Shown one piece after another: positions 7,623 through 16,432 of a DNA stretch of 28,716 nucleotides. The position numbers were made by a program, and so were the translations under genes. The DNA is from Deltaproteobacteria bacterium (GTDB taxonomy: Bacteria; Desulfobacterota; DSM-4660; Desulfatiglandales; HGW-15). The first letter of the stretch is position 1, and every line of letters begins with the position of its first letter. Under the pieces are notes generated by a model. That model did no database searches. It worked only from the letters and a program-made list of their open reading frames with translations, and was not told where the DNA came from. The stretch is from contig JAGVAP010000073.1 of NCBI GenBank assembly GCA_020060215.1, forward strand, positions 1 through 28,716, read 5' to 3'.

Positions 7623-10600
7623 TTAATGTGCGGCGGCCCCTGTCTGATCCAGCACCTGCCTGATCATCCTGGCCAGCTCCTTGATCATGACGGGCTTGGT
7701 GATGTACGCCTTGATCCCCATGCTTTTGGCCCTGGTCTCGCTGATCACTTCGCTGTACCCCGTACAGAGGATGATGGGGATGTCCAGCCTCTTCGCCATG
7801 ACCGCATCCGCAAGGGCGGTCCCGGTCATCTGCGGCATGGTCTGGTCCGTAATGATGAGGTCGAATTCCTCCGGCGCCGTGCGAAACGTCTCCAGCGCCT
7901 CCAGGCTGCTCGTCTTTCCCGTGACCTGGTACCCGAGCTTCTCCAGCATGGACTGGAATGCGTGGACAATCATCTTCTCATCATCGATGAAGAGGATCCG
8001 TTCCCTGCCCGCCGGTAGGGTCTCCTGATCCGCGCTTTTCACCTGCGGCATGTTCACGGTCCTGGGCAGAAAAACGTGGAAGGCCGTGCCCTTTCCCGGT
8101 TTGCTCTCCACATGGATGGCGCCGCCGTGGGTCCTGACGATGCCGTGCACGACGGCGAGCCCCAGCCCCGTGCCCTCCCCTACCGGCTTGGTGGTGAAAT
8201 AGGGATCGAAGATGCGGTCCATGATCGCCGGCTCGATGCCCGGCCCCGTGTCCCTGATCGTGAGCTGCACATACTCCCCGGGTTTGAGGTCCGGGATCCT
8301 GTGGACGGGCGATTGCCCCTCCCTCCGGAGGGAGAGGGCGATTTCCAGCGCCCCCCCCTTCTCCCGCATGGCATAGGCGGCGTTCGTGCAGAGATTCAGC
8401 AGGACCTGGTTGATCTGGCTCGGATCCGCGAGCACCGTTTCCCCATTCGGCGGGAGGCTCGTACTGATTTCGATGTTGGCCGGGATGGAGGATCGCAGGA
8501 GGCCCATGGAGCCCTTGATCAGCGAGCCCAGGCTGAGGGGCTTGCGCACCGGCTCGGAACGGCGGCTGAAGCTCAGGATCTCGCGCACGACATCCCGCGC
8601 CCTCAGACATGCACGCCTCACCTCGACGAGGTTGCGATAGGCGGGCTTGGCCTCCGGGACCTCCAGCATGGCCATCTCCGCGTTTCCCACGATGATCCCC
8701 AGGATGTTGTTGAAGTCGTGTGCAATCCCGCCGGCCATGGTCCCCAGGGCCTCCATCTTCTGGGCCTGACGCAGCTGGGCCTCCAATCGCTTCATCTTGT
8801 TGATGTTGGTCAGCGCGCCCCTGACTCCTTCAAAGCGGCCTTCCCTGTAGATGGCCCTGATCGAGGCCCGCATCCACTGCAGATCCCCCGACTTGGTGAC
8901 CACCCGGAATTCCACATCCGAGACATGGCGCTCGCGGATGTTCCGAAAGTGGTCCATGGTCCCCTCCCGGTCCTCCTCTTGGATGAAATCCGCAAAGGGG
9001 CGGCCGATCATCTCCTCCTGTCTGTAGCCGCCCTGCATCTCCGCAACAGGGCTCAGGTAGGTAATGACCCCGTTCTCATCCAGCGAGTAGATGACCTCGC
9101 GGATGTTCTCGACCAGGTCCCTGTACTTTTCCTCGGAATCCCGCAGCGCCTCTTCCACCCGCTTGCGCTCGGTGATATCCAGGGCAAAGCCGTAGATCCT
9201 GCTCACGGCGCCGGTTTCGTCCCGAACCGCCGTCCCCTCCACGAGCACGTGGCGCAGACCGCCGCCGGTATGGAAGATGCGCAGTTCCCTCCTGAAGGGA
9301 AATCCGTCCCTGCGCAGGGCGAGAATGCACTGGTGGAACCCGTGGGCATCCTCCGGATGGACATGCCTCCAGAACCCGCTCCTGGTCGGAGGGCCCAGGG
9401 AGGGGTCGCGGCCGAAGATCCTGTAACTCTCTTCGGACCACTCCGGCCGGTCGGCGTCGTTGCTGATCTGCCAGCTCCCGATGTGGGCCAGCCGCTCGGT
9501 CTCGGCGAGCATCCTTTCACTCCTCAGCAGCTTCTTCTCCGCCTGTCTGCGATCCGCAAGTTCCTTGACCAGGAGGTCTCTGGACACGAGGCTCTTCTGC
9601 AGGTCGCTTACCATGGTGTTGAGGCTCTCGGCCAGGGCGCCGAGCTCATCCGGCCGCTCCATCTTCAGCCTTCGGGCGAGGTCTCCCTTTGCAATCAGGG
9701 CAGCCTCCTCGCGAAGGCTCCGGATGGGCCTCACCACATGTTTGAAGCTGAATTTGAACACGAGGAACACCGCCAGCGATGCGGTGATCACGAACAAGGC
9801 CAGGAAGATCCCCGAGAGCAGGTAGATCTTCGCGTAGGCGTCCTTCACCGGCTGTTCGACCAGTACACTCCAGCCGGTAAGGGGAATACGTGCGCCTGCA
9901 CCGATGACCTTGGCCCGGTTCAGCCCTTCGTACTCGGTGGCCCCGTTCTTTCCCGCCAAACATCTCCCCACCCCTTCGATGGGGCTGAGATCCGTCTTCT
10001 GGAGGACCGAAGAGATCTCATTGAATGCAATCAGCATCCCGTGGGAATCCACCACGTAGGCATACCGGTCCTCTCCGATGCTGTACTTGGAGATGATGTC
10101 CCACATCCTGGAGATGTTCACCGCCGCCTCCAGCACGCCCGACGGGGTCCCCCTGCTTCCCATGACGGGCACGGTGATATGGATGCGGGGAAAACTGCTG
10201 TGCTCCGAGATCTCCACCGGCCCGATATGCGTCATCCCTTCCAGGGCCGCCCGGAACGCGGCCCCTTCGGACTTGCCCAGTTCCGACGGTCTGAAGGTGT
10301 GGTGGCGGGACACCTTGCAGATCTCCCACCCCTCCAGGTCCCGGATGGTGATCATGTCGTATTCGAACCACTGGTCCAACAGGGCATGGGCGAACCGCGG
10401 CAGTTCCTTGCGGTCCTTTCCCTCCAGGTCGAGCATTTCTGCGAAAAGACGTATCCGGCCGGTCGACCCCTCGATGCAGGATGAGATCCCCAGGGAGAGA
10501 CGCTCGGCGATCTCCTTCTGAATACGGCCGACGGCCTTTTTCTGACCGTCAAAATACAAGGAGAAGAACGCCAGCCCGAGAAGAAACAGCGGAATGAAGC

Positions 10601-10679
10601 CGCAGGCAAAGAAAAGGAACACGATGTTCCGGGCCAGTCCCCTTTTCGGCATGAACGCGATTTCACCGGAAGGATTCAT
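7623..10679 (-). CDS. Membrane hybrid sensor histidine kinase (Cache-like sensor-HAMP-PAS-PAS-HisKA-HATPase-REC)
   Basis: 1018 residues. Transmembrane segment 1 spans residues 18-43. An extracytoplasmic region of about 240 residues (44-283), probably a double-Cache sensor, is followed by transmembrane segment 2 (284-310). HAMP is at about 310-365, including VVRPIRSLREEAALIAKGDL. PAS domains occupy about 395-505 and 517-628. The HisKA box GTMAGGIAHDFNNILG puts the phosphoacceptor at H654. The ATPase boxes read LCTNAAYAMREKGG, RDTGPGIEP and GTGLGLAVVHGIV. The C-terminal receiver (about 888-1018) has its phospho-Asp at D945 in LIITDQTMPQ and a Lys in YITKP. The input signal is unknown. The NtrB-like HDFNN box with an attached receiver suggests relay to another regulator. 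ATG 10679 is preceded by GAAGGGAATGAGGG; a second in-frame ATG lies nine codons in. The gene stands alone, convergent with uvrB. Confidence 0.93.
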   Translation of the reverse strand: MNPSGEIAFMPKRGLARNIVFLFFACGFIPLFLLGLAFFSLYFDGQKKAVGRIQKEIAERLSLGISSCIEGSTGRIRLFAEMLDLEGKDRKELPRFAHALLDQWFEYDMITIRDLEGWEICKVSRHHTFRPSELGKSEGAAFRAALEGMTHIGPVEISEHSSFPRIHITVPVMGSRGTPSGVLEAAVNISRMWDIISKYSIGEDRYAYVVDSHGMLIAFNEISSVLQKTDLSPIEGVGRCLAGKNGATEYEGLNRAKVIGAGARIPLTGWSVLVEQPVKDAYAKIYLLSGIFLALFVITASLAVFLVFKFSFKHVVRPIRSLREEAALIAKGDLARRLKMERPDELGALAESLNTMVSDLQKSLVSRDLLVKELADRRQAEKKLLRSERMLAETERLAHIGSWQISNDADRPEWSEESYRIFGRDPSLGPPTRSGFWRHVHPEDAHGFHQCILALRRDGFPFRRELRIFHTGGGLRHVLVEGTAVRDETGAVSRIYGFALDITERKRVEEALRDSEEKYRDLVENIREVIYSLDENGVITYLSPVAEMQGGYRQEEMIGRPFADFIQEEDREGTMDHFRNIRERHVSDVEFRVVTKSGDLQWMRASIRAIYREGRFEGVRGALTNINKMKRLEAQLRQAQKMEALGTMAGGIAHDFNNILGIIVGNAEMAMLEVPEAKPAYRNLVEVRRACLRARDVVREILSFSRRSEPVRKPLSLGSLIKGSMGLLRSSIPANIEISTSLPPNGETVLADPSQINQVLLNLCTNAAYAMREKGGALEIALSLRREGQSPVHRIPDLKPGEYVQLTIRDTGPGIEPAIMDRIFDPYFTTKPVGEGTGLGLAVVHGIVRTHGGAIHVESKPGKGTAFHVFLPRTVNMPQVKSADQETLPAGRERILFIDDEKMIVHAFQSMLEKLGYQVTGKTSSLEALETFRTAPEEFDLIITDQTMPQMTGTALADAVMAKRLDIPIILCTGYSEVISETRAKSMGIKAYITKPVMIKELARMIRQVLDQTGAAAH

Positions 10680-11013
10680 CCCTCATTCCCTTCATGTTCC
10701 TGCCCGTTCTCCGCTTGCAGAGCCCCTTCACCTGTTGAAGCCTCCCGTCCATGGCGAGTTCAGCCTGCCGGGTTGCCGGTTCCACTCATTCCACTACCCA
10801 ATTTCATGGTGGAAAGCAAAAAACAGGCCAAATCGTGGCAGGATAGGGCGAACGGTCGTTGACACCTTTCCCACGGAGAGATATCCTGGGCCTGATTCAT
10901 CCGGTTGTTTCGTGAAGGTGAACCGAGCGCCCCGGTCGACAAATTTTTGACGGAACCTGAGAACGGAGTCGGCGGCCCTGTGGTGAGAAAAGGATTCAGG
11001 CAGGTTGGAACCC
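10680..11013. other. Divergent intergenic region
   Basis: 334 bases between the divergent hybrid kinase and molybdoenzyme genes. One promoter-like pair facing the molybdoenzyme is described separately. I see no ORF, repeat or RNA structure here that I can support. Confidence 0.6.
10859..10887 (+). promoter_or_regulatory. Sigma-70-type promoter for the molybdoenzyme
   Basis: A perfect TTGACA at 10859-10864, a 17-base spacer, and TATCCT (4 of 6) at 10882-10887. The implied leader to the ATG at 11014 is about 120 bases. Confidence 0.5.
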
Positions 11014-13116
11014 ATGAATGAGAGCAAAGACCTCCGCTGGTTCAAGACCCATTGTTCCAGGATGGACCACGGCGGATGCGGCCTCCTCGTGGGCGTCAGG
11101 GGCAACCGGATCGTCAAGATCAAGGGAGACCCCGTCGGTTTCCTGAACCAGGGGTATGTCTGCCCGAAAGGACTGGCCTCCGCCGATCGGCTGGACCACC
11201 CCTCCCGGCTCCGAACACCGCTACGGAGGGCAGGGAAAAGGGGAGAGGGGAAATGGGAGCGGATCTCCTGGGACGAGGCCGTCGGGGAGGTCGGCAGGAA
11301 CCTCACCGGGATCAGGGCCGAACATGGCGCGAGGTCCGTCGTCTTCGGGCAGGGCATGCCCAAGGGCTTGGAGCTCTTCGGCCTGATCCGGCTGGTCACC
11401 CTCTTCGGCTCGCCCAACGTCATTGTCGTTCAGGACGTCTGCCATGCCCCCCGTGAAGTGACCGGCATCCACACCTGCGGGTTCTATCCGGTCGTCGATT
11501 TCCACCACAAGAGCGGACTCATCGTGCTCTGGGGGAGCAATGTGACGAGCAGCAACGAGGAGGGGCAGATCTGCTCCCTCCTCCTGAAGAGGGCCGGCGA
11601 GGGGACACCGCTCCTGGTCGTGGATCCCCGGAGGACCGAACTGGCGGAAAGGGCCGCCCTCTGGCTGCAGATCAGGCCGGGGACCGATCATGCCCTTGCC
11701 ATGGCCTTCCTGAATGTCATCATCGGAGACGGGCTCTACGACCGGGAGTTCGTAGAAAGATGGACCCATGGATTCGAGGAGCTCTCGGACCGCGTGCGCG
11801 GGTTCACCCCTGAGAGGGTCTCCGCAATCACCTGGGTTCCGGCCGGGCTCATTCGGGAGGGGGCCCGCATGTACGGGTCCTCGCGGCCGGCCGCCGTCCA
11901 ATGGGGCAATCCGATCGAGCAGACCGTCCACAGCTTCGATGCTGCAAGGGCGATCCTCTGCCTCATGGCCGTCTGCGGCAATCTGGATGTGCCGGGAGGG
12001 AACATCCAGCCCGTGGAGCCCGATGTGCTGAGTCTGGCCAGGTTCGTGCGTTCGGACCGCCTCCCTTCGAAAAGCCGGGAGATGCTCCACGCCTCTCACG
12101 GTACGGTCCCCCGGATGATGACCGTGCCACCGACCTATTTCAGGAGGGCGGTCCTGGAGGGGAACCCTTATCCCGTCCGGGCCGCCTACTTCCAGGGGGC
12201 CAACCCCCTGCTTGCCTACGCCGACAGCCCCATGACGTATGAAGCCCTGCAGAAGCTGGACTTCCTGGCCGTTTCAGACATCGTCATGACCCCCACCGCT
12301 GCGCTGGCGGATGTGGTCCTTCCCGCGGCCACGACCTTCGAGTTCAACGACATCGGCCACTATGGACTCGGACACGGCTATATCCTCGCGAGACCCAAGG
12401 TCGTGGATCCGCCGCCGGAGTGCTGGCCGGACCTCAAGATCGTCAATGAGATGGGGAAAACGATCAGCCCCCGGGAGTACTGGTTCGAAGATCATGAAGC
12501 CCTCCTGGAGGAGGTCCTGAGACCGAGCGGGTTGGACTTTGCCGAGTTTGCCCGGAGAGGATACCTCAAAGGGGAGGACCGCTTCCGGAAGTACGAGGAG
12601 GCCGGCTTCTCCACGCCCAGCGGAAAGGTGGAGCTCATGCTCTCCAGGGCGAAGGAGATGGGAGTTCCCCCGCTGCCGGACTTCTCCGGGCTCCCCGAGG
12701 AGGAGGACCCGGACTATCCCCTCGTCCTCACGAGCTGCAAGAGCCGCTACTATCTCCATTCCTCCTACCGCTGGGTGGAGCGGCTGAGGAGGTCCAGACC
12801 CCATCCCAGGACGGAGATCCACCCGGAGACGGCGAAGCGGTTCGGGATCGAGGAGGGCGAGGAGGTGGTCATCGAGACCCGGAAGGGGGCCATCACCCAG
12901 GTGGCCCACCTGACCCCCGCAATTCACTCAAAGGTCATCTGCGCCGCCTACGGCTGGTGGTTTCCGCTCGACGGGGACCGCTTCGACTGGAAAAGGTCCA
13001 ACTTCAACATGCTCACGTCGGCAGAGAAACTCGGGAAGGAATTCGGCACGCCCAATCTGAAGGGCGTTCCCTGCCGAGTTCGAAGACCCGTAGCCGGGCC
13101 TCTACATGGGGCGTGA
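11014..13116 (+). CDS. Molybdopterin (bis-MGD) 4Fe-4S enzyme, acetylene-hydratase/DMSO-reductase superfamily
   Basis: 700 residues with no Tat or Sec signal, so predicted cytoplasmic. The N-terminal cluster site reads HCSRMDHGGCG and then YVCPKG: C14, D18, C22 and C50, with Asp where the second cysteine ligand is normal. The candidate molybdenum or tungsten ligand is C143 in VVQDVCHAPREV. WGSNVTSSNEEGQI and LLVVDPRRTELAE mark the cofactor-binding domains, and AYFQGANPLLAYAD the second half. From about residue 565 (YPLVLTSCKSRYY to FNMLTS) comes the C-terminal dinucleotide-binding domain. Family members reduce, oxidise, hydrate or transhydroxylate small substrates. No electron-transfer or membrane-anchor subunit and no dedicated chaperone lies next to it, so it may act alone or with a distant partner. 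The substrate cannot be read from the sequence. ATG 11014 follows TTGGAA. Confidence 0.88.
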   Translation: MNESKDLRWFKTHCSRMDHGGCGLLVGVRGNRIVKIKGDPVGFLNQGYVCPKGLASADRLDHPSRLRTPLRRAGKRGEGKWERISWDEAVGEVGRNLTGIRAEHGARSVVFGQGMPKGLELFGLIRLVTLFGSPNVIVVQDVCHAPREVTGIHTCGFYPVVDFHHKSGLIVLWGSNVTSSNEEGQICSLLLKRAGEGTPLLVVDPRRTELAERAALWLQIRPGTDHALAMAFLNVIIGDGLYDREFVERWTHGFEELSDRVRGFTPERVSAITWVPAGLIREGARMYGSSRPAAVQWGNPIEQTVHSFDAARAILCLMAVCGNLDVPGGNIQPVEPDVLSLARFVRSDRLPSKSREMLHASHGTVPRMMTVPPTYFRRAVLEGNPYPVRAAYFQGANPLLAYADSPMTYEALQKLDFLAVSDIVMTPTAALADVVLPAATTFEFNDIGHYGLGHGYILARPKVVDPPPECWPDLKIVNEMGKTISPREYWFEDHEALLEEVLRPSGLDFAEFARRGYLKGEDRFRKYEEAGFSTPSGKVELMLSRAKEMGVPPLPDFSGLPEEEDPDYPLVLTSCKSRYYLHSSYRWVERLRRSRPHPRTEIHPETAKRFGIEEGEEVVIETRKGAITQVAHLTPAIHSKVICAAYGWWFPLDGDRFDWKRSNFNMLTSAEKLGKEFGTPNLKGVPCRVRRPVAGPLHGA

Positions 13117-13126
13117 AGTACTGGTC

Positions 13127-14767
13127 TCATCCGACCGGAAGCCTGATCCTGAAGACCGCACCCCGGGGGGATTTGTTCAGGGCCTCGACTCGGCCGCCGT
13201 GGCTCTCGACAATCTTCTTGGTGATCGGAAGGCCCAGCCCCGTCCCCGACTTCTTGGTGGTAAAGAAGGGGAGAAAAAGCTCGGCCCTGATTTCAGGGGG
13301 AATCCCACGGCCCCTGTCGACGATGTCCAACACGAACTCCGGTCCTTTTTGCCTGCAGAAGACGACCACCTCCTCGCCCTCGGGCGACGCCTCCACGGCG
13401 TTGGTGAGGAGGTTGATGACGGCCTGTTTGAATCGCGAAAAGTCGAGGTGGACCGGGGAGCCGGACCGGACGCACCGCATGAGAATGCTCACCTTCTTCC
13501 GCCGGGCCAGGGGCCGGACGATGGAGACGCTCTCTTGGAGCACGAGCTCAATATCCCCGGGACCGCTCTCGAGTTGCAGGGGTCGTGAAAAGAAGAGGAG
13601 GTCCTTGAGCATGGATTGCAGCCGTCCGGTCTCTTTCAGGACGATCTCGAGCTTTTCCCGCTCCGGGCTCCCTTCCGGCAACCTCTTCTGCACCTGCCTC
13701 GTGAATCCCCCGACCGCTACAAGGGGGGTCTTGATGTCATGGGCCACGGCCGAAAGGGCCCGGCCCATGGCGGCAAGCGTCTCCGCCTCCCTCAGCGCCT
13801 TCTCGGAGCGCTGGCGCTGCACCAGGTTCCACGTTGCGTCCATGAGCAGGACCATCTGCCGGAGATCCGAGTTGTCGTAATCCTCCCCTTTGTTGGCCAC
13901 GACCGACACGGCCTCGACGCGGCTGTCCCCGTCCAGGACCGGGACCGCCATGAGCCTCTGGATGGGCACGTGCCCCTCCGGGACGCCTTTCTTCCGGTGA
14001 TCGGGTTCGGAATATCGGTTCATGATGAGTGGCGCCTTTTTTCTGACCGCCTCGGCCCAGATGCCGGCCTTCTCGACGGGATAGTGGACGGCCCTTTCCG
14101 GTGCCGCGCACTGGGCCATGGCGTCCTTGGACCAGGTGTGCATGTGGAACGTCTCCTCCTGGTCGATCAGGCCGAAGAAGCCGAACTCGCTGCGGGTCAG
14201 GGCGATCTGCCGGTCCAGGACAAAGTCGATCATCTCCTTGAGAGAGGTGTCCCCGAAGCGGTTCAGCTCCAGCAGGGCCTCCAGGCGGGCCTCCTCGAGC
14301 CTGAGCGCCTCGTTGGATCTCGAGAGCTGTTGCACCCTCAGCTCCAGTTCGTCCCTGGCCTTTCTCAATTCTCTCTCCGTCCGCTTCCGCTCGATCCCGA
14401 ACCGGATCGAGCGCTCCAGGAGGTCGGGGCTGATTTGCCCCTTGACCAGGTAGTCGGACGCGCCCGACTTCATGGCATGGACATCCACCTCATGGTCCCC
14501 CTGACCGGTCAGAAAGATGATCGGGGTTTCGCACCCTGCCCTGATCGCCTCCTCCAGGAGATCGAGGCCGCTCCTTGCCCCGAGGCGGTAGTCCAGGAGA
14601 CAGGCATCGAACTCTCCGCTCAGAACGGATCTGAGCCCCTCTTCATATCGGGAAACCCACTTGACGGAGAAGCTGGTCAGCAGGATCTCCGAGAGCATGC
14701 CCCTGATGATGATCACGTCGTCCTCGTCGTCGTCGATGAGGAGGACGTGCAGACGGTTCCTGTCCAT
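13127..14767 (-). CDS. REC-GAF-histidine kinase, cytoplasmic
   Basis: 546 residues, no membrane segment. An N-terminal receiver (about 5-125) starts HVLLIDDDEDD, with phospho-Asp D59 in ACLLDYRLG and Lys K109 in DYLVKG. A coiled coil (about 125-170) leads to a GAF_2-type sensor (about 175-320) containing RSEFGFFGLIDQEETFHMHT. The kinase core has phosphoacceptor H343 in AVAHDIKTPLVAVGGF, then NLLTNAVEASPEGEEVVV, VDRGRGIPPE and GTGLGLPITKKIV. The receiver-first design suggests it is controlled by an upstream kinase and passes phosphate on. ATG 14767 lies five bases after GGAG; the frame is open further upstream but without family similarity. It converges on the molybdoenzyme gene with a gap of only ten bases. 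Confidence 0.92.
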   Translation of the reverse strand: MDRNRLHVLLIDDDEDDVIIIRGMLSEILLTSFSVKWVSRYEEGLRSVLSGEFDACLLDYRLGARSGLDLLEEAIRAGCETPIIFLTGQGDHEVDVHAMKSGASDYLVKGQISPDLLERSIRFGIERKRTERELRKARDELELRVQQLSRSNEALRLEEARLEALLELNRFGDTSLKEMIDFVLDRQIALTRSEFGFFGLIDQEETFHMHTWSKDAMAQCAAPERAVHYPVEKAGIWAEAVRKKAPLIMNRYSEPDHRKKGVPEGHVPIQRLMAVPVLDGDSRVEAVSVVANKGEDYDNSDLRQMVLLMDATWNLVQRQRSEKALREAETLAAMGRALSAVAHDIKTPLVAVGGFTRQVQKRLPEGSPEREKLEIVLKETGRLQSMLKDLLFFSRPLQLESGPGDIELVLQESVSIVRPLARRKKVSILMRCVRSGSPVHLDFSRFKQAVINLLTNAVEASPEGEEVVVFCRQKGPEFVLDIVDRGRGIPPEIRAELFLPFFTTKKSGTGLGLPITKKIVESHGGRVEALNKSPRGAVFRIRLPVG

Positions 14768-14994
14768 GGTTACTCCAAACCGGTCGGCCCGGATTCGAAT
14801 AGGGATGTAAAGAAGCGTTGGACGTACTACAACTAGTAAGCACGAAGAGCAGGTGTTGGAACCCCAATCAGCTGAAAATAGGGAAATATCCACCCGCAGA
14901 ACGGCCCGGCGGCTCAGGCCCGACCGGTGAAGAGCATCTGAAACCCCTCTTGAGCCCCTTCCTGGAGGGGGGCGCTGCAGCGGCGGCCGCGTCG

Positions 14995-15023
14995 TTGACA
15001 GGATGACTTGAGGTGGGTAGACT
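14995..15023 (+). promoter_or_regulatory. Sigma-70-type promoter of the antitoxin operon
   Basis: TTGACA at 14995-15000, a 17-base spacer, and TAGACT (4 of 6) at 15018-15023. The start codon follows 28 bases after the -10 box, giving a short leader with GGAGGGGGAC as the ribosome site. Confidence 0.65.
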
Positions 15024-15033
15024 AAGGTTAGTC
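15020..15033. promoter_or_regulatory. Palindromic operator overlapping the -10 box
   Basis: GACTAA-GG-TTAGTC is a perfect inverted repeat with a two-base centre. It overlaps the predicted -10 and start region of the Phd-type antitoxin promoter, where autorepression by a Phd-family dimer would be expected. Confidence 0.6.
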
Positions 15034-15050
15034 CACTCGCGGAGGGGGAC

Positions 15051-15305
15051 ATGAAAAAAGTCAATATCCACGAAGCCAAGACGAACCTGTCGAAACTGAT
15101 TGCGTCAGGAGAGGAAGTGGTCATTGCAAGAAACGGCGAACCGGTGGCTCGCCTGGTTCCCATTCGGCCCCCCGTTTCGAGGCGGGAGCCAGGCTCTGCT
15201 GTGGGAACCCTTTCAGTGCCTGCCGATTTCTTTGAGCCGCTGCCGGAAGAAGTCCTGGACGGATTCGAAACGAAACTGCCTGGTTGTGGCCGATCCGACC
15301 GATGA
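15051..15305 (+). CDS. Phd/YefM-type antitoxin
   Basis: An 84-residue protein starting MKKVNIHEAKTNLSKLI, the DNA-binding N-terminus of the prevent-host-death family. EEVVIARNGEPVARLVPI completes the fold (about residues 22-39). The C-terminal VPADFFEPLPEEVLDGFE (about 57-74) is the usual toxin-wrapping segment. It should repress its own promoter through the palindrome at 15020 and neutralise a PIN toxin. ATG 15051 follows GGAGGGGGAC. Its TGA overlaps the ATG of the toxin remnant (ATGA), the usual coupling. The antitoxin is intact although its toxin is broken. Confidence 0.92.
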   Translation: MKKVNIHEAKTNLSKLIASGEEVVIARNGEPVARLVPIRPPVSRREPGSAVGTLSVPADFFEPLPEEVLDGFETKLPGCGRSDR

Positions 15306-15546
15306 AGATCCTCTTGGACACTCACGTCTTCCTCTGGTGGATCACGGACGCCCCTCAACTCTCATCGGTTGCCAGAGATTTGATGGGGACGGCAATCACA
15401 TCCTTTACTGGAGCGCGGCCAGTTCATGGGAGGTCTCCATCAAGTACGCCCTCGGCCGACTCCCGCTGCCAATTCCTCCTGCTGAATTCTTTCCCCCGGA
15501 ACTGATGAAGAATAGAAGACGAAGGAGAGTAGATGAAGAAGCCTGA
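15302..15546 (+). pseudogene. VapC-like PIN toxin remnant, frameshifted and C-terminally truncated
   Basis: The first 29 codons read MKILLDTHVFLWWITDAPQL and onward to DLMG, a VapC/PIN N-terminus with the metal-binding Asp of LLDTH. The PIN sequence then jumps to another frame: GDGNHILYWSAASSWEVSIK, then YALGRLPLPIPPAEFFPPEL. Adding one G to the GGGG run at 15385-15388 joins the two parts exactly. Even when repaired, the product lacks the C-terminal third of PIN domains, which carries later acidic residues. It ends at 15546 inside the next gene, whose own start is 15533. It is therefore probably inactive. A base-calling error could explain the frameshift but not the truncation. Confidence 0.85.
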
Positions 15547-16300
15547 GATGTCCCTGAACGGAAAGGTGGCCCTTGTGACCGGCGCTGCGGGAGGCTTGGG
15601 AGAAGCCATTGCGCGGGTCTTCGGCGCTGCAGGAGCCGACGTGTTTCTAAACGATCTCCAGGAGGAGAGGTTGAGGGAGATCGCCCGGGAGATGAACGCC
15701 GAGGGGATCCGGACCGGATACAGACCATCGGATATCACGGTCTCCGGCGAGCCTCAGGCGCTGGTCGACGCCATGGTGGGCGAGATGGGGAGGGTGGATA
15801 TCCTGGTCAACTCCGCCGGCATCAACCGGCCCCAGAGGGCGGAGGATGTGACCGAGAAGAACTGGGACGATGTGCTGAACATCAACCTCAGGGCCATGTT
15901 CTTTGTCTCACAGGCCGCAGGCAAGGAGATGATCAGGAGAGGAGCGGGGGGCAAGATCATCAACCTCTCCTCGCAGGCGGGTTCCGTGGCCGTCCCCACC
16001 CGGTCGGCCTATTCCTCCAGCAAGGGGGCGGTGAACCAGCTGACCAGGGTCCTCGCCCTGGAGTGGGCGAAGCATCGCATCCTGGTCAATGCCGTGGCGC
16101 CGACCTTTGTCCTGACCCCGTTCACGAAGCCCATGTTTGAAGACGAGGGGTTCAAGAAGTACGTCCTGGACAGCATCCCCCTCGGCAGGATGGCGGAGCG
16201 CGAAGAGGTCGCCTGTGCCGCCCTGTTCCTCGCATCCGATCTCTCCAACATGATCACCGGGCATGTCCTGGCCGTCGATGGAGGATGGACCATCCAGTGA
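15533..16300 (+). CDS. Short-chain dehydrogenase/reductase (FabG-like)
   Basis: 255 residues, classical SDR. The cofactor loop is VTGAAGGLGEA (residues 15-25). VNSAGIN is the NNAG-type strand. The catalytic Ser is in IINLSSQAGS, and the Tyr and Lys are in AYSSSKGAV. VDGGW near the C-terminus is typical. It probably oxidises or reduces a small alcohol, sugar acid or 3-oxoacyl substrate with NAD(P); the substrate is unknown. ATG 15533 follows GGAG by five bases. It overlaps the end of the broken toxin frame, so it may be read through from the antitoxin promoter. Repeat DNA follows it. Confidence 0.93.
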   Translation: MKKPEMSLNGKVALVTGAAGGLGEAIARVFGAAGADVFLNDLQEERLREIAREMNAEGIRTGYRPSDITVSGEPQALVDAMVGEMGRVDILVNSAGINRPQRAEDVTEKNWDDVLNINLRAMFFVSQAAGKEMIRRGAGGKIINLSSQAGSVAVPTRSAYSSSKGAVNQLTRVLALEWAKHRILVNAVAPTFVLTPFTKPMFEDEGFKKYVLDSIPLGRMAEREEVACAALFLASDLSNMITGHVLAVDGGWTIQ

Positions 16301-16432
16301 GGAAGAAAGCGATGAGCGTCCAACATCGAACATCCAGTGTCCAACCCCGAATGGAAGAGAAGGACGAACCATCCGTCACCCTGTAGCAAAGCGCCAGGGT
16401 CATGCGCTTGCATGAAATCTCCTTCAAGTCGA

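Noticed and set aside
14768..15358. N-terminal extension of the REC-GAF-kinase
   Set aside because: The receiver starts normally at ATG 14767 with a good GGAG site. The extension crosses the antitoxin gene on the other strand and has no family similarity.
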